Under the pieces are notes generated by a model. The model was given only the letters and a program-made list of their open reading frames with translations, did no database searches and was not told the DNA's origin. The position numbers and the translations under genes were made by a program. Below, in pieces: positions 50,963 through 62,129 of a DNA stretch of 64,000 nt (positions are counted from its first letter, which is position 1; each line of letters begins with the position of its first letter). Source of the stretch: Primula veris (lineage: Eukaryota > Streptophyta > Magnoliopsida > Ericales > Primulaceae). The stretch spans positions 1,738,501-1,802,500 of the forward strand of contig OY821750.1 of NCBI GenBank assembly GCA_963682055.1, in the 5' to 3' direction.

Positions 50963-51350
50963 TGAACTTGTATACTACGTAAGTGTTTTCTTCTTTGTTA
51001 AGATTTATATGAGGTTTCGAACCCATGTAAGGAAGAAATGTTGATGAAAGAAGAGAGGCTAGCAGTTATATTAGATTTCAAGTAGCTGAGATTATGAGTT
51101 GCTGTCTGAGTTCGTTCTCAGTACAATTGTTGTTATGTACTTCTATGCTAAAGAATTTCTAATGAAAAAGTCTACTAATTGGGAAGCCTTGTATTCTAAC
51201 AATTCTCTATTTCTAGAGAATTTCGAGTTAGTTATTTCTATAAAGAACCCGTAACTGTTTTCTATTCTGGCCTTAGCTAGCAAACTGTGCTATGCAAGGA
51301 ACTTGTTTATTCTTACTGTTTTTAATATAATTACTTACCTTCCAAAAAAA
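50963..51350 (+). mobile_element. LINE 2 remnant, 3' portion with A-tail
   Basis: Continuation of the LINE 3' UTR after the copia insertion. It ends in an A-run at 51344-51350 directly before the second copy of the 15-base target duplication (51351-51365). Confidence 0.75.
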
Positions 51351-51365
51351 AAGCATATATTAACA
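51351..51365. repeat. Right target-site duplication of LINE 2
   Basis: AAGCATATATTAACA, identical to 46913-46927. Confidence 0.8.
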
Positions 51366-51869
51366 CCGAACTAAACAAGAATAGAGTTAGCTATTTGCAC
51401 ATGCGCAGGTAGCTAAAAGAAACAGCAAAATAAATAATTAATACATTGTTTTTGAATTAAAATGAAATAAGGAAAAGGCAAAGAAAAGGAGAAATAGCTC
51501 GAGGCTAAGATAACTCTCTTGCAGTAGAGAATTGCAAAGAAGGTAAGGGTTCCAGAATGTTGAGGTATCCTAGTGGACTACAGCATTTTTTGATCGTTGT
51601 TGAATCCTTCGGCCAGTGAGCTTATCAGAATACCTACTTGATATGCAGTGTTAAGCATTTTCAGCATCTTACATCTTCTAAAAACTTGGATCACATGATT
51701 AGCAAATCTCCTAAGTTGAAGCACATCGAAAAACTTGCATCGATTACTCTAGCTCCAAACAACTTCACAGTTGAAACATTGATTTTTCTTTTGAATATGG
51801 CATCCTTCAAAACTAATCTTCATCATCCTTGCCCTATTGATTTGGGGTAATCAATAGAGAGTCAACAAA

Positions 51870-51905
<36 letters not shown>

Positions 51906-51932
51906 AGCAGCACCAACTAAAATAGAACCAAA
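51366..51932. other. Short stretch between retrotransposons, with a poly(A) run
   Basis: No clear gene. A 70-codon frame (51638-51850) has leucine-rich character but no firm assignment. Thirty-four consecutive A bases occur at 51871-51904 and could mark the end of an old retroposed sequence; no target duplication was found. Confidence 0.45.
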
Positions 51933-51937
51933 CATCT
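51933..51937. repeat. Left target-site duplication of copia B
   Basis: CATCT, repeated at 56803-56807. Confidence 0.9.
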
Positions 51938-52332
51938 TGTTGAAATTATAAGTTGTTTGGTTTTATTTGGTCCATTAGTTTATTTTTGTTGGGCTAATAA
52001 GTTTTTGGGGCTTCTATGTAATTAGAATAAGCTAGCCCAATTTCTAGATTATTCTACAAGTTCTAAAAGTATCTAGAATAGTACTTGAGTAGAATATTAT
52101 AAAGAATATGCTTAGAAAATTCTAGAGACGATTTTGGACCGTCAGATTGTTTTGATCTCCACCTTTGTTTGTGGTGGAGAAATAGTATAAATAGGTGGTA
52201 CTTCCACCATTTGTATAACAACCAAAAAAAAGAAGAAAAAATATATATAAAAAGTTTCTTTTCCCCCTTTTATATTTCGGTTCGTGTGTTTTCGGTTTTA
52301 GCCTTCCCGATCCCTTTAAATACTTCCCAACA
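51938..52332 (+). repeat. Copia B left LTR
   Basis: 395 bp, TGTTGAAATT to TTCCCAACA, with a promoter-like AGTATAAATAGG near 52186. Confidence 0.92.
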
Positions 52333-52333
52333 G

Positions 52334-52345
52334 TGGTATCAGAGC
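52334..52345 (+). promoter_or_regulatory. Primer-binding site (tRNA-Met)
   Basis: TGGTATCAGAGC one base after the LTR end, the standard copia primer site. Confidence 0.92.
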
Positions 52346-52359
52346 CTGTCGGTCCCAAA

Positions 52360-55300
52360 ATGGCCGGAGGTATGACCCCCTTCATCCCCACACTTAAGAA
52401 AGATTTTTACGATAATTGGAACATACGAATGAAAGTGTTCCTCGGTTCCCAAGACGTATGGAAAATCGTAGAGAGCGGGTATGACGAACCTGGAGTAGGC
52501 GCCACCCAAACTCAAGCCCAAAGGGAGACGTTGAAGGAATTGAAGAAGAAGGATCGGAAGGCTCTCACCATCATCCATCAAGCTTTGGATGAAGTGATGT
52601 TTCAAAAGGTGGCGTGTGCAACCACGAGTAAACAAGCGTGGGATATCTTGGAAAACTCTTTTAAAGGAGTTGACAAGGTGAAAAAGGTTCGACTACAAAC
52701 CTTACGTGGTGATTTTGAGGCGTTACGTATGAAAGCCTCTGAATCGGTTGACGACTATTTTTCTCGAGTTCAAACGGTCGTCAATCAAATGAAAAGATGC
52801 GGAGAAGATTTAGATGACACTCGTGTTGTCGAAAAAATTCTACGGTCTTTAGATTCTAAGTGGGATTATATTGTTGTGGCCATCGAGGAATCTAAAGACG
52901 TAGAATCTATGACCGTGGATCAACTTTTGGGCTCGCTCCAAGCCCATGAAGACAAACTCAACAAAAGAGTTGTCAAAGAAGAGCCGCTCGAACAAGCTCT
53001 CCAAACGAAGTTTAGCATGAACAAGAAAAGTTTTGGCAATCCGAAAAGCCAACGAGGAAGAGGCCGAGGTCAAAGTTATGGTCGAGGTGGTTACAACTAT
53101 TTCGAAAAGGAAGAAAGGAGACAAAACTCTTACCCGACGAGAGGCCGTGGAAGAGCGGGAAATTTTAATCAAAGTGGGAAACCGATGTATGATAAATCTC
53201 AAATAAAATGTTATAATTGTCAAAAATTTGGTCATTACGCTTCAGAGTGTAGATCCGGTTCTAATAAAGTTGAGGAAAGGTCCAATTTTGCTAAAGAAAA
53301 TGATGAACGGTCTACACTTTTATTTGCGCATAAAGGAAATGAAAATGGAGAAAATAATACGTGGTATTTAGACACGGGGACTAGCAACCATATGTGCGGA
53401 AATAAAAATATATTTACCGAGGTTGATGAAACGGTAAATGGGGATATATATTTTGGTGATGAATCTAAAATTCCGGTAAAAGGAAAAGGGAAAGTTTTAA
53501 TCCAATTGAAAAATAGAGAAAATGATTTTATCTCAAATGTTTATTATGTGCCAAATATGAAATCTAATATTTTGAGTTTGGGACAACTTTTGGAAAAAGG
53601 CTATGATATCCATATGAAGAATCTTAGTCTTTTATTACGAGATAAAAATGGAAATTTGGTTGCAAAAGTCCCGATGTCGAAAAATAGAATGTTTTCGTTG
53701 AAAATAAATAATGGTGGGGCTAAATGTTTGAAAGCGTGTTTTAAAGAAAAAACGTGGCTTTGGCATTTGAGATTTGGCCATCTTAATTTTGGGGGATTAA
53801 AGTTGTTGAGTAATAAAAATATGGTGAAAGGTCTACCCCATATCGATCATGTTGATGAACTATGTGAAGGATGCTTGTTTGGAAAACAACCGAGAAAAAG
53901 TTTTCCGAAAGAAGCAAGTACAAGAGCTAAAAGGCCGTTAGAACTTGTACATACAGATATTTGCGGCCCTATTAAGCCAAGTTCTCTTGGAAAAAGTAAT
54001 TATTTTGCCCTTTTTATTGATGATTTTAGTCGAAAGACTTGGGCTTATTTTTTGAAACAAAAATCCGATGTTTTTGATGCTTTCAAAAAATTTAAAGCAC
54101 TTGTTGAAAATGAAAGCGGCCAAAAAATAAAGGCTATGAGATCGGATCGAGGGGGAGAATTTACCTCGAATGATTTTGAAAAATATTGTGAAGAAAATGG
54201 AATCTTTCGTTCTTTGACGGTTCCTTATACCCCACAACAAAACGGGGTTGTTGAAAGAAAAAATCGATCTCTTTTAAATATGGCCCGTTGCATGCTTAAA
54301 AGTAAAAATGTTCCAAAAGAGTTTTGGGCCGAAGCGGTTGATAGTGCGGTTTATCTATCGAACCGTTCCCCGTCTCGAAGTGTTTGGGGTAAAACCCCCG
54401 AAGAAGCATGGAGCGAAAGAAAGCCGGTTATATCTCATTTGAGAGTTTTTGGGAGCATTGCGTATGCTCATGTCCCGGACCAAAAAAGGTCCAAACTAGA
54501 TGATAAAAGCGAAAAGTTTATTTTCATCGGTTACGATTCGAGGGCGAAAGGCTATAAGCTATATAATCCGGACAATGGGAAATTTGTCGTGAGCCGAGAT
54601 GTTGAATTCGATGAAGAGGGAACATGGGAATGGTACAAAACGGATGAAGACTATGATTTTTTCCCTTATTATAGCGATGAAGATGATGAGCAAGTTGAAA
54701 GAGAAGAAGAGCCAAATACTCCACCTTCATCACCCCAATCACAAGGCCAAGTATCCCCGATTGATGAAAGTTTGAGCGAAAGACCACCGCGTTACCGGAC
54801 CTTACAAGAGTTATACGAGGTAACCGAACCTATTGATAATATTACTTTTTTTGTCTATTTGCGGGGTGTGAACCTATAGGTCTTGGAGAAGCAATGCAAA
54901 ATAAAAATTGGAGGAATGCCATGGATGAAGAAATGAACTCGATAATAAAAAATGATACATGGGAATTGGCGGATTTACCGAAAGGCCACAAAGCTATTGG
55001 CGCTAAGTGGGTTTATAAAGAGAAAAAGAATGCAAGAGGAGAAACCGAAAAATATAAAGCAAGGTTGGTCGCAAAAGGATACAACCAAAAGGCCGGCATC
55101 GATTATGACGAGGTATTCGCTCCCGTAGCCCGTCTTGAAACTATAAGATTTTTAATTTCTTTAGCCGCTCAAAATAAATGGAAAATAAATCAAATGGATG
55201 TGAAATCGGCATTTTTAAATGGCAACTTAGAAGAAGAAGTTTATTTGCAACAACCACCAGGTTATGAAATTAAAGGGCATGAAAATAAAGTTTTAAAATT

Positions 55301-56402
55301 GAAAAAAGCGCTTCACGGTTTAAAACAAGCCCCCCGAGCTTGGAATACTAGGATTGATAAGTATTTCCAAGAAAATGATTTTATAAAATGTCCCCATGAG
55401 CATTCTCTTTATGAGAAAATGGATAAAAATGGTGATGTGTTGATTGTTTGCCTTTATGTTGATGATTTGATTTTTACGGGAAACAATCCAAAATTATTTG
55501 AGGATTTTAAAAGGGTAATGAGTTGGGAATTTGAAATGACGGATATTGGTCTTATGTCGTATTACCTTGGAATTGAAGTGAAACAAAACGAAAAGGGAAT
55601 TTTTATTTCGCAAGAAGGTTATGCAAAAAATATTCTTAAAAGGTTTAAAATGGAAGGGTGTAAGCCGATAAATACGCCGGTGGATTGCGCTACAAAGTTG
55701 TCGAAATACTTTGAAGACGAAAGTGTGGACCCAACATTTTTCAAAAGTTTAGTTGGAAGCTTACGATACTTAACTATTACGAGACCGGATATTTTGTATG
55801 GAGTTGGTCTTATAAGCCGCTATATGGAAGCTCCAACTTTGATGCATTGGAAGGCCACGAAACGAATCCTCCGTTATATAAAAGGTACGGTTGATTTTGG
55901 GTTGAATTATTCGTTTTCTAATAATTTTGAGTTGATTGGCTATAGTGATAGCGATTGGGGAGGCGATATAGACAATCGAAAAAGTACTAGTGGATTTGTT
56001 TTTTATATGGGGGATACGGCTTTTACTTAGAGTTCGAAAAAACAACCCATCGTGACACTTTCTACTTGTGAAGCCGAGTATGTTGCCGCTAATTCGTGTA
56101 TTTGCCATGCAATTTGGTTACGAAATTTATTGAAGGAATTGGGGATGCCACAAAATGAAGCGACAAAAGTATTTGTTGATAATAAGTCCGCGATAGCCCT
56201 CGCTAAGAATCCCGTGTTCCATGACCGAAGTAAGCACATCGATACGCGCTATCATTTTATTCGTGAATGTATTGAAAGAAATGATGTTGAAGTGAAGTAT
56301 ACGAAGTCCCAAGATCAAGTTGCGGATATTTTTACAAAGGCGCTCAAGTACGAAGACTTTCGAAGATTGAGAAATTTGCTCGGACTTACCAAACAAGCTT
56401 AA
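52360..56402 (+). pseudogene. Copia B gag-pol polyprotein with one frameshift and one nonsense codon
   Basis: Starts [20 protein letters not shown]. Gag ends in a CCHC knuckle [14 protein letters not shown] (53209-53250). Protease [13 protein letters not shown] has its Asp at 53371. Integrase has the HHCC zinc segment, then HTDICGP, SDRGGEF and NGVVERKNR (the D, D, E residues). The first frame ends at 54879 because a T-run at 54846-54852 has seven T where eight are needed. Reverse transcriptase resumes in the other frame (KWVYKEK, NQMDVKSAFLNG, LYVDDLIFTG). RNase H has YSDSDWGG. A TAG at 56028-56030 replaces the Trp codon expected before SSKKQP. The tail runs to TAA at 56402. Confidence 0.94.
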
Positions 56403-56409
56403 GGGGGAG

Positions 56410-56802
56410 TGTTGAAATTATAAGTTGTTTGGTTTTATTTGGTCCATTAGTTTATTTTTGTTGGGCTAATAAGTTTTTGGGGCTTCTATGTAATTAGAAT
56501 AAGCTAGCCCAATTTCTAGATTATTCTACAAGTTCTAAAAGTATCTAGAATAGTACTTGAGTAGAATATTATAAAGAATATGCTTAGAAAATTCTAGAGA
56601 CGATTTTGGACCGTCAGATTGTTTTGATCTCCACCGTTGTTTGTGGTGGAGAAATAGTATAAATAGGTAGTACTTCCACCATTTGTATAACAACCAAAAA
56701 AAAGAAGAAAAAATATATATAAAAAGTTTTTTTCCTCTTTTATATTTCGGTTCGTGTGTTTTCGTTTTTAGCCTTCCCGATCCCTTTAAATACTTTCCAA
56801 CA
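56410..56802 (+). repeat. Copia B right LTR
   Basis: 393 bp, followed by the second CATCT. Confidence 0.92.
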
Positions 56803-56807
56803 CATCT

Positions 56808-57489
56808 AACCGTCAGGTGAAATTAGACAACAGATTACCTAGTAGGCGGAGAGGCAATGCAGTTAGCCCCCTAACTTTAATGTAATTTACTCCAAACATC
56901 CAAACAAGCCAAAGACACACCCGTTTTTTTTTGTTAAATTCCATGCTCGTCATTGTTGAAAATATCTTTTCTGAGATTCCAGCCCTTGGCAGGGGTAAGT
57001 GTTTCGAGCACTGAGAGGGACACTTTTAATAGAGTTTAATTTCACCATTATCATGAAATTAATATTATTTATGATGGAACCAGTGTCATTTGAAGCAATT
57101 TCTTTAATAGCTAGATGTTCTATTTTTACATGGTTCACTTTGATATATCAGTAAGTAAACGGATATATCATAACTCATCTTAGTTGCAGTTTGTTTTACT
57201 CCTAATTGATACGATTAATTTTATCACTATCACAGTTAAGGTTCAGATTACAGGAAAGACTATTTATAACATTTTGTCGGCTGTAGCTACCTGAGGGTTA
57301 CTGTTTTTTGTATTAGCAAGCTTGAGTTTATCTCCAAGAAAGTCCTAGGCTTATTTGACACTTGTTTTTCCAATTGTATATCTTTCTCAATCACTATTAC
57401 ATTATTGTTGGAAGTACAGGAACAAGTTCTTTGAAAAATTATCTCAAAAGAACTGCATTTTCTATTCGAAGAATGAATATATATTAACC
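56808..57489. other. Intergenic DNA
   Basis: No gene recognised; AT-rich. Confidence 0.4.
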
Positions 57490-57581
57490 AAAGACAACAA
57501 ACAAAACTTGCAACACATGCAGGCGTCACAAGGAATACAAGTTGCATGATAGAAAACTAAACAATAGCTTCAAATGGGAAA

Positions 57582-57595
57582 AGGAACTGCATTTT
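57582..57595. repeat. Target-site duplication, left copy (LINE 3)
   Basis: AGGAACTGCATTTT, repeated at 57994-58007. Confidence 0.8.
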
Positions 57596-57993
57596 TTTAT
57601 TTTGGGTAAGTAAGCATTTTATAGAAACAAAACAAAACGGGACCTAACCCAGATTTACAGCAAAGAACTAGATTCAAGGCAAGCTTGATGTAAAACTAAA
57701 TAACTAGGAGCAAAATAATCCAAAAAACGTATACTCTCATACAACAACTCATAAACTTTAATAAACCAAAAAATATTTAGGTCTTCAGGTATCAAAACCT
57801 CACTCTAGCTTCCACACTAGTTGTAGTTTGGTTTATTATCCAATGAGCCCCAAGTTTCTTCCCCTCAAACACTGCAATTTTCTAGCTCTCCAAATCAAAT
57901 AGACCATGGCTGAAAAGTAAATTTTGCCTATGAGTCACCATATCATGCCACTTCATATGAGGGGTTTGAATCCCTAGCACCTGCATAACATAT
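57596..57993 (-). mobile_element. LINE 3: 398-bp 5'-truncated LINE end, minus orientation
   Basis: The minus strand encodes FSAMVYLIWRARKLQCFEG, a plant LINE ORF2 C-terminal motif, then 3' UTR and a short A-rich end at the plus-strand left edge. It is bounded by the 14-base duplication. Confidence 0.78.
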
Positions 57994-58629
57994 AGGAACT
58001 GCATTTTGCATAAGGTGCTTTGAAAATAACTGTTTTTGTGATGGTAGATAAATCTATTAATGGCAATGTTTCATAAAAAAAAAATACACATGATTTTATT
58101 ACCTTCCCGCGAAGTTTCCTTGAAATGCAATGAACACCGATCTTATTAACGTGCTTCCATGAGCACCATTTAGATTTCTCAACAAAGAACAACATTAAAA
58201 AGCCTGCAATAGATGATAACCGAGGAAAGTCAAATATATACTGAAAACTACATCATTTTCGAACTTAATAGTTATTACATTCGTGTTATAAATAACTGTT
58301 TTGAACCAGAAAAACATAAATGATTCCAAATTTTTGTGAGCAAGTCTCAAAACTATCATCTTGGTAGCAAAACCAAAATGAAAAACAATTTTTAAATTAA
58401 GAAAATACCTATCAGAAGTTTGACATGGACCCACCAACATCAGAAATCACTTGTTCTTCTTTTCTTTTTCCAGTTCCTCTACCGGCCTACAGCCTCCGTA
58501 GATATCTTCATGCCGCTTTCAGATTCCTTTTTCATATTGCTTTCTGACTCTACAATTGAAAAGCATCAGATATCTTAAGTCAATTGCAGGCTCCCATACT
58601 AGTAATGTTTAGGGTTCATCTTTCATCTC

Positions 58630-58630
<1 letters not shown>

Positions 58631-58667
<37 letters not shown>

Positions 58668-58670
58668 ATA
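58631..58670. repeat. CT / TATC / TA compound microsatellite
   Basis: A CT run, about five TATC units, then about eight TA units. Confidence 0.85.
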
Positions 58671-58697
58671 TGAAACCCTAAATTCAGGCTCACCAAC

Positions 58698-59905
58698 CTT
58701 TATCTCCCTATAAGAATACGACTCTAGCTGTAATTTTTTGTTTTCGAACATATACATTGCTTCTTTACATAAGAGCTCTTGATATGGAACGATCTCGAGC
58801 CTGATATAAAGAGCACGACGCTCACTTGCTTCATCTTCGAAGGGAAACCAATGGGGTGTAGCAAAATGCACCTCTTCCCAACAATTAAACCCTGGTTCAA
58901 GTAAAAAAAAAGATTAAAACATTTTAAAATATCTAAATACTAGTTTTAAGTTTTTAACCGAGAGTCTTTTACAATACTAGTTTTAACTTGATAAATTATC
59001 ATAGAACATCGCTAAGAAATTGCAAATTTCAAATGCTAAATTAAAAAAGACCAGATACTTACGAATCATTAGTTTTATCCTGACCAATTGCCAGAACATT
59101 TTGCTAAGAATTTGCAAATGTTCAGATGCTAGATAGAAAGAAAAACGATATTCAAGTTAATTAATAGTGTGACCTGTGAAGTTCACACAAAACTTTGCTA
59201 AGAAATTGCAAATTTTCAAATACCAGATTGAATAGAACAACATTATTAATAATTATTAGTATTAACATGGTGAATTTCCATAAAGAATTGCTAAGAAATT
59301 GTACAATTTCAAGTACTAAATATAAAAAGGAAAATGAAGTTCTTGTTTATACGTACTATATATTACCATCAAACATGCTTAAATTTCCATATAACTGTGC
59401 TAAAAAAATTGCTAAGAAGAAAGAAAAAGACTCTTGCTAGATACTGGTGTTAACATGATTAATTCCCACAATACTAAATCAAAAAACAGCACTGTTTGTA
59501 AGTTTTAGTTATAGATTTGCTAAGCAATTGTATTTTTTCAATACTACATATGAAGATAAAAAAGCTACATTAGTGTGTTACCAAGGTTAATTGCCATATG
59601 ATAAGCCTTGGGAAAAGTGACGACCAATTCCCCGGGATACTGCACCGTTTTGAAAATCGGCACTTCGTTTCTGAGCATTACTTTAGGGGAGAACAACATT
59701 ACCTTGAAGTTGAGTATATCATAAGCTTCGAAGCTTGTGATATACTCAACTTCAAGGCAATGCTGTTCTCCCCTAAAGTAATGCTCAGAAACGAAGTGCC
59801 GATTTTCAAAACGGTGCAGTGAAAACCCCCTTCCGTGATGGAAAGAACTCTGATTCAGACGGGCAATTGCCACCTCGTAAGCGACTTCTTGCCGGATTAA
59901 AAAGC
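58698..59905 (-). pseudogene. JmjC-domain histone demethylase-like gene, broken (JMJ13/JMJ706-type)
   Basis: Two exon-like pieces on the minus strand. Exon 59905-59582 ends with KVMLFSPKVMLRNEVPIFKT and VQYPGELVVTFPKAYH, the central JmjC motif including the metal-binding His. Exon 58891-58698 continues FNCWEEVHFATPHWFPFEDE, then ASERRAL and PYQELLCKEAM, as after the JmjC core in plant KDM4-like proteins. The junction is in frame. The first exon's 5' half is not JmjC: an inverted copy of the JmjC segment (59730-59820) replaces upstream coding sequence. The JmjN and the first metal-binding residues are missing, so no active enzyme is expected. A further exon-like piece near 58440-58555 contains a stop. 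Confidence 0.72.
59639..59820. repeat. 182-bp near-perfect palindrome (inverted duplication of JmjC-coding sequence)
   Basis: Arms 59639-59729 and 59730-59820 pair at 88 of 91 positions with no spacer, centred on AAGCTTCGAAGCTT. Mismatches are at 59696/59763, 59701/59758 and 59722/59737. In a minus-strand RNA two of the three become G-U pairs. The left arm read on the minus strand is JmjC-coding; the right arm is its antisense. Confidence 0.95.
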
Positions 59906-60150
59906 CTGCAATAGATGAATAACCGAGGAATGTCAAATATTTACTTAAAACTACATCATTTTTGAAATTAATGACGATTAAATTCGTGTTATGTTAAATC
60001 TACTAATGAAAAGGAGAACAACTGCCATCAACATCCTGAAATTGATTCCAATCCTCAGAAGATGTGGCCCTTTTAGAAAGAGATCTGTATATAAATCTAC
60101 TAATGGCAATGTTAAACACAAAAAAGGGAGAATGCCTGTGAATTTATTAC

Positions 60151-60919
60151 CTTCCCAGCTTCTCGCCTGCGGAGAATTCTTCAAATGAAATGAAATGAAC
60201 AACGATCTTATAAATGTGTTTCCAAGTGTACCATTTAGGTTTCTGAACAAGATTCAGAACAACATTAAAAAGCCTGCAATAGATGAATAATCCGAGGAAA
60301 GTTAAATATATATTGAAAACTACATCATTTCTGAACTATAATGATTAGATTAGTGTTATAAATAACTGTTATGTAATGACACTTGCTATACTTAAACCGG
60401 GAAAAACATAAATGATTCCAAATCTACGAAGAAATATGCATATGGATGGAAATAGTCATATGATAAAAACAAAACCCTAAAAACTAAAACAAAAACCTTA
60501 AAAACCTAACCTTTTTTCTCTCTCTCTTCCTGTAATTCCCTAATTCATTTCATTTCATTTCTCTCTTTAAAATCAATTCCATGTTTGTAATAAGGAATTG
60601 GAACCAAGAAAATTTAACACACTTATATTGTTAATAAGTTGATAAAAATAATCAAATGATCGAATAAATGATCAGATCATGTCATATCAATAAACCGTAT
60701 ATATAGCTAGGATATTAGATATAGATTTTTAATGTTGTACATAGATAACTACACAGACGGATTAGGAATTCTTAGATGTAGTTCCGAAAATCAATGGAAA
60801 TTCCATGTTTAAAGAAAATAACAAAATCTAACGCTACAATTTATAACATCTATATCAAGACCTATAGAGAAAAAGAAGGCAAAGAAATACCAGTGTACGT
60901 TATCACCGGCGGAGTTCAT
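60151..60919 (-). CDS. Unrecognised short spliced gene, copy D
   Basis: ATG at 60919 opens a 29-base exon (MNSAGDNVH) with a GT donor. The second exon 60273-60151 joins in frame to read WLFNVVLNLVQKPKWYTWKH, then IYKIVVHFISFEEFSAGEK. This is the same family as copies A and C. A third exon near 60080-60010 (SLSKRATSSEDWNQFQDVDG) is possible. Its intron sequence is repeated before the JmjC exon at 59905, so these exons may once have belonged to the JmjC gene. Function unknown. Confidence 0.4.
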
Positions 60920-60959
60920 GGCTCAAAATTCTAGAGAGTAATATAGTTTGTAATTATTA

Positions 60960-61375
60960 GGTTTACTTGGTAGCTACATCTTTTATATACTCAGTAGTAA
61001 ATGTTTGGTGGCAGCCCTAAACAAGATGTCCCTTCTTGTTTCTAGGGTTTTGTGTTTATAAAAAGAATTTGGGTGGTGACCCCTATAGTTTTGTATAAGA
61101 TTTCAAGTCATATCCCTCAAGTACTATTTAAACAAAAGAGTAAAAAAACGCATAATAAGAACTTATTTAAAGAAAATATGACATTAAAAACGCATTTAAC
61201 ATATATACTAGCACTTCAGACAAAAACTTGTGTCCGTTTGTGTCTATATATATATATTTATTTAATTTTTCATCGGGAACTTATTATAATTAACAATGCC
61301 GCTAGTACAAGTTCATTAGCTCCTCGAACAAGTTCTAAGAGGTCATCGAAAAAATAAATAGGCGTGGATGCCCGT
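60960..61375 (-). promoter_or_regulatory. Recurring promoter-like segment, copy 3
   Basis: Colinear with 43770-44185 (TTTCTAGGGTTTTGTGTTTAT, GTGACCCCTATAGTTTTGTA, then a CATTTAACATAT segment). It lies directly upstream of the ATG at 60919, as copy 1 does for 43719. Confidence 0.5.
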
Positions 61376-61960
61376 CAACCACAAAGTTCTCTTTGGTTAT
61401 GCTAAGATTAGGGTACACCATAACCACCACAGTGGAGGGCAGGATGCTAAGATTAGTTGTTGGTTGCTTTTTCTAGTAAGAGTGCTGTTTTAATTTTAAC
61501 AAAAATCCACCGTTTAGTAGAAGTCTGTTTTTGATTAATTAACTTCCTTCTTTTAATGCTAAAATATATACATGTAACACCAACGAGAAATGATACATAC
61601 CCAAAGCTTAAACTTGGACAAGAATTAGAAGAAATAGATTGTTTTTTTAGGTGAAATAATATTTCTTAAGTGCGGAATATATTAATTTGGACATAATAAT
61701 TATTTAATTATGAACCAATTCCAAACAATTCATTTGCGACTTAAAACATGACGAGAAGAACGAAGGGGGTGATATTCATGGATATTTTTATACCTATTAT
61801 TAAGTACTATATATTTAGATGAAATGAAGTGCAAAATTAATTATGACTTTAGAAATAAAAGATCCCGTAATTCTAACTTTTGTTAGTAACTCTCTGAATT
61901 CAACTGGTTCTCATTTGGTAGTAGTGTATTCGCATTTAATTATTCCTATGTTATATTCTG
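61376..61960. other. Intergenic DNA
   Basis: No gene recognised. Confidence 0.4.
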
Positions 61961-61964
61961 TCTA

Positions 61965-62127
61965 AGATGTACGGAAAAATTGAGGAGAGATTGGCAAAGC
62001 TCGAGAAAGTAGAGGAGGGGCTGTCGGTGGACTCCATTGATGAGAACAAGATATTTCTCGAGGTGTTTGGTGAAATGGGGTGCATCGGAAAAGTTGTGTG
62101 TACAGGATCGGCAATTGAGTCTCCTTA
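61965..62127 (+). pseudogene. Possible CACTA (En/Spm) transposase C-terminal relic
   Basis: The plus frame reads MYGKIEERLAKLEKVEEGLS, then VDSIDENKIFLEVFGEMGCI and GKVV, before a stop at 62127. DENxIFLEV followed by G-KGxV is reminiscent of the PF03004-type plant transposase tail. It is short and weak. Confidence 0.35.
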
Positions 62128-62129
62128 AT

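Larger units (their letters stand above)
51938..56802 (+). mobile_element. Copia B: nearly intact Ty1-copia retrotransposon
   Basis: 4865 bp, flanked by CATCT. LTRs are 51938-52332 (395 bp) and 56410-56802 (393 bp), both TGTTG to CAACA. They differ at about five substitutions and a small indel, so the insertion is recent. The primer-binding site TGGTATCAGAGC (52334-52345) matches plant initiator tRNA-Met, and a purine tract (GGGGGAG) precedes the right LTR. One long gag-pol reading region runs 52360-56402 in copia order (gag, protease, integrase, reverse transcriptase, RNase H). It is broken only by a one-base loss and one nonsense codon. I do not assign a copia lineage. Confidence 0.96.
57490..58330 (-). 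repeat. Paralogous segment, copy C (matches 42765-43250)
   Basis: Contains AACAAACAAAACTTGCAACA, the GCATTTTGCATAA segment and an exon-like stretch (about 58105-58200). On the minus strand that stretch reads VEKSKWCSWKHVNKIGVHC, then ISRKLRGK before a GT donor, as in copies A and D. It is interrupted by a LINE fragment at 57596-57993. No start exon was found for this copy. Confidence 0.65.

Noticed and set aside
51871..51904. Poly(A) run as the end of a SINE or processed pseudogene
   Set aside because: No matching target duplication or recognisable upstream body was found, so it is reported only as part of the intergenic stretch.
57960..57990. tRNA-like GGTTTGAATCCC segment
   Set aside because: Only a T-loop-like stretch; no acceptor stem or anticodon arm. 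It lies in the 3' UTR end of a LINE fragment.
59598..59822. Plus-strand 74-codon frame over the palindrome
   Set aside because: It is the antisense image of the JmjC frame produced by the inverted repeat.
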